In this document: positions 36,259 to 44,176 of the stretch, piece after piece
Layout of the letters: each line of letters begins with the position of its first letter
Numbering within the stretch: position 1 is the stretch's first letter
Source: Flavobacterium fontis
GTDB taxonomy: Bacteria > Bacteroidota > Bacteroidia > Flavobacteriales > Flavobacteriaceae
Assembly: GCF_900129405.1 (NCBI RefSeq)
Contig: NZ_FQVQ01000014.1
Span: forward strand, 1 to 64,000
Length of the DNA stretch: 64,000 bases
Reading direction: 5' to 3'
Notes under the pieces: model-generated
Seen by the model: the letters and a program-made list of their open reading frames with translations, nothing else
Databases searched by the model: none
What the model was told of the DNA's origin: nothing
Position numbers and translations under genes: made by a program

Positions 36259-37662
36259 TTATACATGCAAGGCGCGATTGTCTGTTGCAGCAAGCGCGGC
36301 TTCTTTAATAGCTTCGGCAAATGTTGGATGCGCATGCGACATTCGCGTGAGATCCTCGGCAGATGCCCGGAATTCCATCGCAACGACTGCTTCTGCAATC
36401 AAATCGGCACAACGGGCTCCAATCATGTGCATTCCTAAAATTTCATCGGTTTTCGCATCGGCTAAAACTTTTACAAATCCGTCCAAATCGGCACTGGCAC
36501 GCGCACGACCCAGGGCTTTAAAGGGAAAACTCCCCGCTTTGTAAGCGATTCCTTCGGCTTTCAATTGCTCTTCGGTTTTTCCTACTCCAGCCACTTCAGG
36601 CCAAGTGTAGACTACCCCTGGAATCAAGTTATAATCGATATGGGGACGTTGGCCGGCAATAAATTCGGCTACCATTACCCCTTCTTCTTCCGCTTTGTGC
36701 GCCAACATAGCACCACGTACCACATCGCCAATAGCATAAATATTGGAAGCCGACGTTTGCAAATGATCGTTTACTTCCACTTGACCGCGTTCCGTAATTT
36801 TTACCCCCGCAGCTGCTGCATTCAATCCGTCGGTATACGGACGACGCCCTACGGCCACCAAACAGTAATCGCCTTCCAACACCAACTCGTTTCCTTTGGC
36901 ATCATCGGCTTTCACGGTCACGGCTTTCCCTTTACGGGTTACCTCTTTGACTTTGTGGGAGGTATAAAACTTCATGCCTTGTTTTTTCAACACTTTGGTC
37001 AATTCTTTAGACAAAGCGCCATCCATCCCAGGAATGATTCGATCCAAATATTCTACGACAGACACTTGAGCGCCCAAACGCAAATACACTTGTCCCAATT
37101 CAATCCCAATAACTCCACCGCCAATAATCACCAAATGCTTGGGTACTTCGGTCATTTTTAAGGCTTCTGTAGACGTAATGATACGTTCTTTATCCACCGA
37201 AATAAAGGGCAGCGTAGAAGGTTTAGAACCTGTAGCAATTATGGCATACTTCGTTTCAATTACTTCGTTTGAACCGTCATTTTTTGCTATATTAACATGG
37301 GTGGTATCGACAAACGAACCCACACCTTCAAATACAGTAATTTTATTTTTATCCATCAAGAACTTGATCCCACCACAGGTTTGATCCACCACTTGCTGCT
37401 TGCGTTCAATCATTTTGGCTAAATTAACCTTCACTTTCCCAGACACTTCAATACCGTGATCGGCAAAATGTTGCAACTCCTCATAATGATGTGAAGAGGC
37501 CAACAAGGCTTTGGAGGGAATACATCCTACGTTTAAACAGGTACCTCCCAATGTAGCGTATTTTTCAATAATTGCGGTTTTGAATCCCAATTGGGCGCAA
37601 CGAATGGCTGCAACATAACCGCCGGGACCTGATCCAATAATCGTGATATCAAACTGACTCAT
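36259..37662 (-). CDS. lpdA: Dihydrolipoyl dehydrogenase
   Basis: The E3 subunit of 2-oxoacid dehydrogenase complexes reoxidises dihydrolipoamide with NAD. The 467 residues have the FAD-binding TIIGSGPGGYVAAIRC start, the redox pair in GGTCLNVGCIPSKAL, the NAD-binding IIGGGVIGIELGQ, and the C-terminal HAHPTFAEA active-site histidine. Length and motifs are standard. No E1 or E2 gene is adjacent. Confidence 0.96.
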   Translation of the reverse strand: MSQFDITIIGSGPGGYVAAIRCAQLGFKTAIIEKYATLGGTCLNVGCIPSKALLASSHHYEELQHFADHGIEVSGKVKVNLAKMIERKQQVVDQTCGGIKFLMDKNKITVFEGVGSFVDTTHVNIAKNDGSNEVIETKYAIIATGSKPSTLPFISVDKERIITSTEALKMTEVPKHLVIIGGGVIGIELGQVYLRLGAQVSVVEYLDRIIPGMDGALSKELTKVLKKQGMKFYTSHKVKEVTRKGKAVTVKADDAKGNELVLEGDYCLVAVGRRPYTDGLNAAAAGVKITERGQVEVNDHLQTSASNIYAIGDVVRGAMLAHKAEEEGVMVAEFIAGQRPHIDYNLIPGVVYTWPEVAGVGKTEEQLKAEGIAYKAGSFPFKALGRARASADLDGFVKVLADAKTDEILGMHMIGARCADLIAEAVVAMEFRASAEDLTRMSHAHPTFAEAIKEAALAATDNRALHV

Positions 37663-37776
37663 ATAACTGATTTTTGTTGTATTTTACAAATAGTAGAGCA
37701 AAATTACGAATGTTTTTTGGGTTCCCCTCTACAGATTGAAAAGAAAAAAAGGGTTTCTCAATTTTTACATTTTGAA

Positions 37777-38229
37777 CTACAACTCGTAGGCAGTAGAATT
37801 TTTAATTTCCCCAATCATAAACGAACTGTGGGTACTCCCAATATGTTGCAAACGCGTTAATTTGGTTACCATAAAATCGCGGTAAGCCTCCATATCTTTT
37901 ACGGCAATTTTTAAAATATAATCATAATCTCCACTCACGTGAAAACACTCCAAAACCTCGGAGAGTTGCACGACTTCTGCTTCAAAACGCACCAAATAAT
38001 CTTTGGTATGTTGGATCAATTTAATATGGCAAAAAACGACAAACGATTGGTCAATTTTTTTCCGATCCAATAAGGCTACATAGCCCTTGATGACCCCCTC
38101 GCGCTCCATTTTTCGAATGCGTTCATAGACAGCCGTCACCGACATTTGCAATTTTATCGCCATTTCTTTATTGGTCATGCGGGCATCATTTTGCAAAAAA
38201 CCAACGATTTTTTTGTCGATTGCGTCCAT
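37777..38229 (-). CDS. Lrp/AsnC family transcriptional regulator
   Basis: From the ATG at 38229 the protein has 150 residues: a winged HTH at 1-50 (DKKIVGFLQNDARMTNKEMA, then SVTAVYERIRKME) and an AsnC/RAM ligand-binding domain with HVSGDYDYILKIAV. Such regulators respond to amino acids. It is divergent from the PLP enzyme at 38386 and its likely target is that gene. The longer reading to 38295 is AT-rich leader, not protein. Confidence 0.92.
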   Translation of the reverse strand: MDAIDKKIVGFLQNDARMTNKEMAIKLQMSVTAVYERIRKMEREGVIKGYVALLDRKKIDQSFVVFCHIKLIQHTKDYLVRFEAEVVQLSEVLECFHVSGDYDYILKIAVKDMEAYRDFMVTKLTRLQHIGSTHSSFMIGEIKNSTAYEL

Positions 38230-38385
38230 CAGATAAATTTTCAGAGAATAGATTAGATTTCCGTAAAAATAAAAATATTTATCTAATTTAATCAAAAATT
38301 ATAGTTTCATTTTCTATAATTTAAAATTTATGTTGAAAATTTATAAGTATAGTTTGATATTTGAATTCGCAACACCTTATTTCGT

Positions 38386-39603
38386 ATGGAAAATTTACAT
38401 CCTGAGGCCTTTCATCCGGCCGATCATATTCAAGACTTGCAATACTTTGGCGAATTTGGTGGCGTGAATCCCTCAATTTCGGATTCCTCTACCTATACTT
38501 TTTTGTCGGCCAAGACCATGTTTGACACTTTTGAAGGAAATGCCGAGGGCTGTTATTTGTACTCGCGGCATTCCTCGCCCATGAATTTGTATTTGGGTCA
38601 GGCCCTCGCCGCTATGGAAGGAACCACCGGGGCCAATGTAACCGCCTCGGGAATGGGCGCTATAACTTCGGTACTATTACAACTTTGTGCTAGCGGGGAC
38701 CAAATCGTTTCGAGTCGCACAATCTATGGCGGAACGTATGCGTTTATGAAAAATGTATTGCCCAAGTGGCAGATTCAAACGCATTTTGTAGACATCACCA
38801 AATTGGATGTAGTCGAAGCCGCCATTACTCCGCAAACCAAAATCTTGTATTGTGAAACCGTGAGCAATCCGTTGTTGGAAGTCGCCGATATACAAGGGTT
38901 AGCTCTGTTGGCCAAAAAATATAACTTAAAACTCGTTGTCGACAATACCTTTTCACCCTTACAGGTGGCGCCAGCTCAATGGGGCGCTGATGTGGTCATT
39001 CATAGTTTAACAAAGTTTATCAATGGAAGCTCCGATACGGTTGGAGGTGTTATTTGTAGTTCGCAAGAATTCATCAATGATTTGCGCAATGTCAATGATG
39101 GAGCGTGCATGCTGTTGGGACCTACCATGGATAGCTTGCGCTCGGCTTCGATATTAAAAAATCTCCGCACCTTACACATCCGTATGAAACAGCACAGTCA
39201 TAATGCGCTTTATTTGGCAACTCGCTTTGAAGAAGACGGCTTAAAAGTAGTCTACCCTGGATTACAAAGTCACCCCAGTCATGCGCTTTTCACACGGCAA
39301 ATGAATTCCGAATACGGCTATGGTGGCATGATGACGTTGGATGTCGGAACGTTGGACCGCGCCAATGCCTTAATGGAATTGATGCAACACAATAATTTGG
39401 GCTATCTAGCGGTAAGTCTTGGATTTTATAAAACCTTATTCAGTGCTCCTGGCACCTCTACGTCCAGTGAAATACCGTTGGATGAACAACACGAAATGGG
39501 ATTGACCGATGGCTTGATTCGTTTTTCGATTGGCTTGGATAATGACATTGAACGAACCTATCAAAAAATGTCGGATTGCATGCGGCAACTTGGGATATTA
39601 TAG
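38386..39603 (+). CDS. PLP-dependent Cys/Met metabolism enzyme (methionine gamma-lyase-like)
   Basis: The 405-residue enzyme belongs to the gamma family (methionine gamma-lyase, cystathionine gamma-synthase/lyase). Visible are YSRHSSPMNLYLGQALAAME, the cofactor-contacting tyrosine in TIYGGTYAF, the aspartate in VVDNTFSP, Lys210 (Schiff base) in HSLTKFING, and GLIRFSIGLDN. Methionine gamma-lyase is favoured by the divergent Lrp-type regulator, but the substrate needs an assay. Length is normal. Confidence 0.85.
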   Translation: MENLHPEAFHPADHIQDLQYFGEFGGVNPSISDSSTYTFLSAKTMFDTFEGNAEGCYLYSRHSSPMNLYLGQALAAMEGTTGANVTASGMGAITSVLLQLCASGDQIVSSRTIYGGTYAFMKNVLPKWQIQTHFVDITKLDVVEAAITPQTKILYCETVSNPLLEVADIQGLALLAKKYNLKLVVDNTFSPLQVAPAQWGADVVIHSLTKFINGSSDTVGGVICSSQEFINDLRNVNDGACMLLGPTMDSLRSASILKNLRTLHIRMKQHSHNALYLATRFEEDGLKVVYPGLQSHPSHALFTRQMNSEYGYGGMMTLDVGTLDRANALMELMQHNNLGYLAVSLGFYKTLFSAPGTSTSSEIPLDEQHEMGLTDGLIRFSIGLDNDIERTYQKMSDCMRQLGIL

Positions 39604-39624
39604 TGATGCAACACTAAACATAAA

Positions 39625-39655
39625 AAAAAAGGGATCTTAAAGCGATCCCTTTTTT
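39625..39655. terminator. Bidirectional terminator
   Basis: AAAAAAGGGATC pairs with GATCCCTTTTTT around a seven-base loop, between convergent stops at 39603 and 39660. Both strands end in a T run. Confidence 0.88.
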
Positions 39656-39659
39656 AGTA

Positions 39660-41582
39660 TTATGATGATTGGTTCAACTTGCTATTTTTATAACTGAAGC
39701 CAAAATAAATCGATAATCCAATGAGGAGCCAAATCGAGAAGTACAACCAATTCCAAACACTCAATTCGGCCATCATGTATAGACAGCTTACCAAACCGAG
39801 GAGTGGAATTAAGGACAAATTCTTCTGATAGGCCCATGCCCCCAAGGCCATGAGTACAATAATAAAAATCCACATTGGAATTTTATGTGAAAATAAAGCC
39901 CATCCCGATTCGTATTTCAACCCCGCATCTATCGGTAAAGCATCGACTAGCGAATGGTAGGCATTCGTATCTTCGGCAAACATTTGAAGTGTTTTCTCTA
40001 AATCGACTTCTTTGCTTTTTACCAATTTTAAATCATACAAGTATTGAATCACTTGGGCCGCTTCAGCCTCTTTCAATGAAGTGACGAGGGTCGTGGGACT
40101 GTTGAGCTGTTTCTTATTGGTAATAAAATCGACTACCCCTTGTTTATTAAAGTAAAACGAACTTATTAACCCTAAAAACAACAGGACTGGAAAAATGTAT
40201 TTGGCGTTGACATAGGGCGTTTTAAATTTCCCACGAGGAACATCAGGACGGTTTTGCAATACCAATACCCCAGCACAAACCAAAACAAAAGCAAATAAAG
40301 TACCAATACTACATAAGTCGGTCACCAAGGTTAGATTCAAAAAAAGTGCAGGGATTGCTACAACAAATCCGGTTACAATAGTGGCATACGAAGGCGTTTT
40401 ATAGCGCGGATGCACTCGTGAGAAACGCTTTGGCAACAACCCGTCGCGACTCATACTCATCCAAATTCGGGGCTGTCCCATTTGAAAAACCAAGAGCACA
40501 CTCGCCATCGCCACAACGGCGCTCACCGCGATAATACCTGACATCCATTTTAAGTCCAATTGATCAAATACAAAAGCTAACGGATCACCGACATTTAACT
40601 GATCATAAGCAACCATTCCTGTTAAAACTAAAGCTATAATAATATATAAAATGGTACAAATGATGATGGCCCACATCATTCCTTTGGGCAAATCGCGTTG
40701 GGGATCTTTACATTCTTCGGCAGTGGTTGAAATGGCATCAAAACCGATGTATGCAAAAAATACAGCCGAAACCCCTTTAAGCACACCGCTAACTCCATTG
40801 GGTGCAAAAGGATCCCAATTGTCCGTATCAACGTAAAATAGCCCAACCGCAATCACCAACAAGATGATGCATAACTTCACTATCACCATAAGATTACTTG
40901 CATTACGCGACTCTTTCATGCCCCGATACACCAAATAGGTAATCAACACAATAATCAGCAATGCAGGTAAATCGGCAACCAAATGTAAACCGGCGATTGT
41001 AGGTGATGTGGTCCAAGCAGTATGCGCCGCCTGGAGGGCAGGACTTAAATCGGCAAAAGGTTTTCCGCTCTGCAACAAGGCGGTAGCTTCGGCAAACCCT
41101 TTGGAAGCAGACAGATAATCCATTTGAATCCATTGCGGCAAATGAATCCCCCCACTTTCAAGCAATCCTGTAAAATAATCACTCCATGAAATCGCCACGG
41201 TGATATTCCCAATCGCATATTCCATGATCAACGCCCATCCGATTATCCATGCAATAAGTTCTCCAAAAGCCACATACGAATACGTGTACGCACTGCCCGA
41301 TACAGGAACCATTGAAGCAAATTCAGCGTAAGCAAAAGCAGCAAAACTACAGGCCAAGGCCGTAAAAAGAAAAAGAAAAATCACAGCGGGACCTCCATCG
41401 GCACTGGCTTTTCCAATGGTACTAAAAATTCCAGCACCAATGATGGCTGCAATCCCAAAAGCGGTCAAATCCCTGGCTGTGAGGTGCTTTCCAAGTGCGT
41501 GATGTCCGTCGGACTCATTTTGGGCAACTTGTTGAAGGATATCATGAACCGATTTTTTTCGAAATAATTGGGAAAACTTCAT
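39660..41582 (-). CDS. APC-family amino acid permease
   Basis: This 640-residue transporter has about twelve to fourteen helices and the APC opening LTARDLTAFGIAAIIGAGIFSTIG split over two turns. The long insert around residues 490-560 is hydrophilic (KQLNSPTTLVTSLKEAEAAQ) and makes it longer than the 460-500 of typical YfnA-like cationic amino acid transporters. It imports amino acids by proton or exchange coupling; the substrate is not defined. It converges on the gamma-lyase-type gene. Confidence 0.88.
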   Translation of the reverse strand: MKFSQLFRKKSVHDILQQVAQNESDGHHALGKHLTARDLTAFGIAAIIGAGIFSTIGKASADGGPAVIFLFLFTALACSFAAFAYAEFASMVPVSGSAYTYSYVAFGELIAWIIGWALIMEYAIGNITVAISWSDYFTGLLESGGIHLPQWIQMDYLSASKGFAEATALLQSGKPFADLSPALQAAHTAWTTSPTIAGLHLVADLPALLIIVLITYLVYRGMKESRNASNLMVIVKLCIILLVIAVGLFYVDTDNWDPFAPNGVSGVLKGVSAVFFAYIGFDAISTTAEECKDPQRDLPKGMMWAIIICTILYIIIALVLTGMVAYDQLNVGDPLAFVFDQLDLKWMSGIIAVSAVVAMASVLLVFQMGQPRIWMSMSRDGLLPKRFSRVHPRYKTPSYATIVTGFVVAIPALFLNLTLVTDLCSIGTLFAFVLVCAGVLVLQNRPDVPRGKFKTPYVNAKYIFPVLLFLGLISSFYFNKQGVVDFITNKKQLNSPTTLVTSLKEAEAAQVIQYLYDLKLVKSKEVDLEKTLQMFAEDTNAYHSLVDALPIDAGLKYESGWALFSHKIPMWIFIIVLMALGAWAYQKNLSLIPLLGLVSCLYMMAELSVWNWLYFSIWLLIGLSIYFGFSYKNSKLNQSS

Positions 41583-41724
41583 GGTGTAATCGCTTTTTTT
41601 AGGCTAACAAATATAAACTTTTATTTGAAAGTGAAAGGCGTCCTGCTTTCACTCAAATAGTCAAAAACTATTTCATGATAAAAACTAATAATAAAAACTA
41701 ATACATATTCCTTGAAGTTGTATG

Positions 41725-41732
41725 TACTTTTG
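41725..41732 (+). promoter_or_regulatory. -7 promoter element upstream of the peroxiredoxin gene
   Basis: TACTTTTG matches the TAnnTTTG consensus 41 bases before the ATG at 41774. A clear -33 TTTG at the expected distance is absent. Confidence 0.45.
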
Positions 41733-41773
41733 TGGTGTCAAAAAACAATTTTTAATTTTAAAACACTATAATT

Positions 41774-42412
41774 ATGTCATTAGTTGGAAAAAAATTCCCA
41801 AACATTACCGTAGATGCCATCTCTTTTATGGGAGACAATTTGCGCATCAACATTTTGGATGAAGCAGTAAAAAACAATAAAAAAGTATTGTTGTTTTGGT
41901 ACCCCAAAGATTTCACTTTCGTTTGTCCTACGGAGTTGCATGCGTTTCAAGCGGCTTTGGAAGAATTTGAAGTACGTAACACAACCGTGATTGGGGCTTC
42001 TTGCGACACCAACGAAGTGCATTTCGCCTGGTTGAATACAGCCAAAAACAACGGAGGTATTGAAGGAGTAACCTATCCATTATTGGCTGACACTACCCGC
42101 AACTTATCGTCAGCACTAGGAATTTTGGATATCGAAGCTGGAGAATACAACGAAGACACTGACACAGTGCTTTTGGAAGGTTCGAATGTAACGTTCCGTG
42201 CTACTTATTTGATTGACGAAACAGGTAAAATTTTCCACGAAAGTGTAAACGACATGCCATTGGGTCGTAACGTACAAGAGTACCTTCGTTTGATCGATGC
42301 GTACACCCACGTACAAACAAAAGGTGAAGTTTGTCCTGCCAACTGGGAAAAAGGAAAAGAAGCTATGAATGCCGATCGTAACAGTACGGCTTCGTATTTA
42401 TCAAATCACTAA
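41774..42412 (+). CDS. Typical 2-Cys peroxiredoxin (AhpC/TSA family)
   Basis: The 212-residue enzyme reduces hydrogen peroxide and organic hydroperoxides. The peroxidatic cysteine is Cys51 in FTFVCPTELHAF, and the resolving cysteine is near residue 187 in GEVCPANW. The thioredoxin gene next door at 42500 and tpx at 43263 form a peroxide-defence cluster. Codon use suggests high expression. A strong hairpin follows the stop. Confidence 0.95.
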   Translation: MSLVGKKFPNITVDAISFMGDNLRINILDEAVKNNKKVLLFWYPKDFTFVCPTELHAFQAALEEFEVRNTTVIGASCDTNEVHFAWLNTAKNNGGIEGVTYPLLADTTRNLSSALGILDIEAGEYNEDTDTVLLEGSNVTFRATYLIDETGKIFHESVNDMPLGRNVQEYLRLIDAYTHVQTKGEVCPANWEKGKEAMNADRNSTASYLSNH

Positions 42413-42423
42413 GAGCAAATCAT

Positions 42424-42480
42424 TAGGGAACCGTTTCAGGTTTGAGTGGAATTTATCTCAAACTTGAAACGGGAACCCTA
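42424..42480. repeat. Long intergenic hairpin between peroxiredoxin and thioredoxin genes
   Basis: The arms 42424-42446 and 42457-42480 pair over 23-24 bases (inner part CAGGTTTGAG against CTCAAACTTG), with a small internal loop and one wobble and a ten-base apex. No T run follows, so it is not a classic terminator. It could stabilise the upstream mRNA or attenuate transcription. Confidence 0.8.
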
Positions 42481-42499
42481 GAGCTAAAAATACAATCGC

Positions 42500-42808
42500 A
42501 TGTTTCAAGAACTTACACAAGATAATCTAGCCGAAATCGTGGCTCAAAACGAAACGGTTGTGGTGCAATATGCGGCTTCCTGGTGTGGAAATTGCCGTAT
42601 TATGAAACCTAAATTCAAAATGTTGGCCGCTCAACACGAGCATGTTCCCTTTTTGATTGTAGATGCTGAACAATTTCCCAACGCCCGTCAATTGGCCAAA
42701 GTAGATAATTTACCCACTTTTGCTACTTTTAAAAATGGCGTGTTGGTCAATCAAACCCAAACCAACAAGGCTGAAGTTTTGGCCGAATTGGTTCAAGAAG
42801 TCCTATAA
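42500..42808 (+). CDS. Cytoplasmic thioredoxin-family protein (CGNC active site)
   Basis: A 102-residue single-domain protein with ASWCGNCRIMKPKF in place of the usual CGPC; the glycine-asparagine pair would change redox potential. It has the cis-proline in DNLPTFATFKNG. It likely reduces the adjacent peroxiredoxin (inference from gene order). Confidence 0.9.
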   Translation: MFQELTQDNLAEIVAQNETVVVQYAASWCGNCRIMKPKFKMLAAQHEHVPFLIVDAEQFPNARQLAKVDNLPTFATFKNGVLVNQTQTNKAEVLAELVQEVL

Positions 42809-42889
42809 AAATTCAACCGATTTTTGGAACATGTCTGAGGCAAATTGCCCTTATCCTATGCACCCAAAAGTCATTACGAACACCAAACT

Positions 42890-43150
42890 ATGAAACTTCC
42901 AGTTATAAAACATTTAACCCAATTCATTGAAGACAATGACCAAGATTATTTGGTAGAAACCATTGAAGTATTGGAAAATCTCACGGAACTTGAATCGTTG
43001 AAAGATGAAGAGCTCGATGTGATTGGGGAACTTATTTCCAACTTATACGGTGCTTTGGAAGTCCATAAAATGATACGCGAAGGGAAAGACAAAAAAACAG
43101 CGCTCAACGATTTTATGAAGCGCGTTTTAGGGTCTATCGACAAAGCTTAG
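42890..43150 (+). CDS. Small acidic helical protein (DUF6952-like)
   Basis: From the ATG at 42890 the product is 86 residues: MKLPVIKHLTQFIEDND followed by an acidic helical region and a basic tail (FMKRVLGSIDKA). I recall this small protein as a flavobacterial family that follows thioredoxin genes; its function is unknown. The extended reading from 42845 starts with an unlikely codon. A terminator follows at 43153. Confidence 0.75.
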   Translation: MKLPVIKHLTQFIEDNDQDYLVETIEVLENLTELESLKDEELDVIGELISNLYGALEVHKMIREGKDKKTALNDFMKRVLGSIDKA

Positions 43151-43152
43151 AT

Positions 43153-43178
43153 AAAGCGTCCTACGGGGCGCTTTTTTT
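43153..43178 (+). terminator. Terminator of the peroxiredoxin-thioredoxin cluster
   Basis: An AAAGCG/CGCTTT stem, extended by a wobble and two C-G pairs around a short loop, is followed by seven T residues. Confidence 0.85.
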
Positions 43179-43235
43179 ATGTTTATCCCTGAATTAATTT
43201 CCTGTAAATGGTATACCGTTTCCGTTAAAAAATAG

Positions 43236-43243
43236 TATTTTTG
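43236..43243 (+). promoter_or_regulatory. -7 promoter element of the tpx operon
   Basis: TATTTTTG matches TAnnTTTG, 19 bases upstream of the ATG at 43263 and just after the preceding terminator. Confidence 0.45.
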
Positions 43244-43262
43244 TGCTTTAAAAATGATACCC

Positions 43263-43763
43263 ATGGCACAAATTACTTTGGGCGGAAATCCCGTTCACAC
43301 CTCAGGAAACTTACCCGAAATAGGCACGAAAGCACCTGCTTTTGAATTGGTAAAAAACGACTTATCCACAGCTACACTAGCGGATTTTGCTGGTAGTAAA
43401 GTGGTTTTGAATATCTTCCCCAGTATTGACACTCCTACCTGTGCGACTTCTGTGCGTACCTTTAACGCCAAAGCAGCCGCGTTGGAAAACACCAAAGTCT
43501 TGTGCATTTCAAGAGATTTACCTTTTGCCCAAAAACGATTCTGTGGCGCGGAAGGTATTGAAAATGTAATCAATTTATCTGATTTTAAATCAGGCGCGTT
43601 TGGAAAAGCCTATGGATTGGAATTGACCGACAGTGCGTTGGCTGGTTTACATTCCCGTGCCGTTGTAGTATTGGATGAAAACGGGACCGTTGTTCATGCG
43701 GAGCAAGTACCCGAAATCGCCAACGAGCCCAATTACGAAGCCGCTTTGAATGCTTTACAATAG
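43263..43763 (+). CDS. tpx: Thiol peroxidase
   Basis: Starting at [15 protein letters not shown] (ATG at 43263) the 166-residue enzyme is an atypical 2-Cys peroxiredoxin. The peroxidatic cysteine lies in [12 protein letters not shown] and the resolving cysteine in [12 protein letters not shown]. It reduces alkyl hydroperoxides with thioredoxin. The dgkA gene follows after three bases. Confidence 0.95.
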   Translation: MAQITLGGNPVHTSGNLPEIGTKAPAFELVKNDLSTATLADFAGSKVVLNIFPSIDTPTCATSVRTFNAKAAALENTKVLCISRDLPFAQKRFCGAEGIENVINLSDFKSGAFGKAYGLELTDSALAGLHSRAVVVLDENGTVVHAEQVPEIANEPNYEAALNALQ

Positions 43764-43766
43764 GCT

Positions 43767-44150
43767 ATGGAATTTCAGCGAGATCGTACTTTTTTTACCG
43801 GTCGATTAAAAAGTATTCGTTTTGCTATACTTGGCGCGTATAAGTTGGCAACCACCGAACACAGCGTTATGGTACAATTGAGTATCGGCGTTTTGATCAC
43901 GGTGGCAGGATTCTATTTTGACATTTCGCTCACCGAATGGATGTTGCAAACTCTCGCCATTGGTTTGGTGTTGGCAGTCGAAAGCTTGAATACCGCAGCA
44001 GAAAAGATTGCCGATTTCATTCACCCGGAATACCACGCAAAAATTGGATTTATCAAAGATATTGCAGCAGGCGCAGTTTTTTTTGCCGCTGCAACAGCCA
44101 TAACCATTGGATGTCTGATCTATCTCCCCAAAATCGTTTCATTTTTTTAG
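43767..44150 (+). CDS. dgkA: Diacylglycerol kinase family membrane protein
   Basis: The 127-residue protein has three helices and the DgkA signature AVESLNTAAEKIADFI, with a catalytic glutamate, followed by IGFIKDIAAGAV. Members phosphorylate diacylglycerol or undecaprenol at the inner membrane; Gram-positive-like forms are undecaprenol kinases, so the lipid is unsure here. It lies between tpx and ftsK. Confidence 0.9.
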   Translation: MEFQRDRTFFTGRLKSIRFAILGAYKLATTEHSVMVQLSIGVLITVAGFYFDISLTEWMLQTLAIGLVLAVESLNTAAEKIADFIHPEYHAKIGFIKDIAAGAVFFAAATAITIGCLIYLPKIVSFF

Positions 44151-44176
44151 TACATTTATAAAAATTTAGCGCATTA

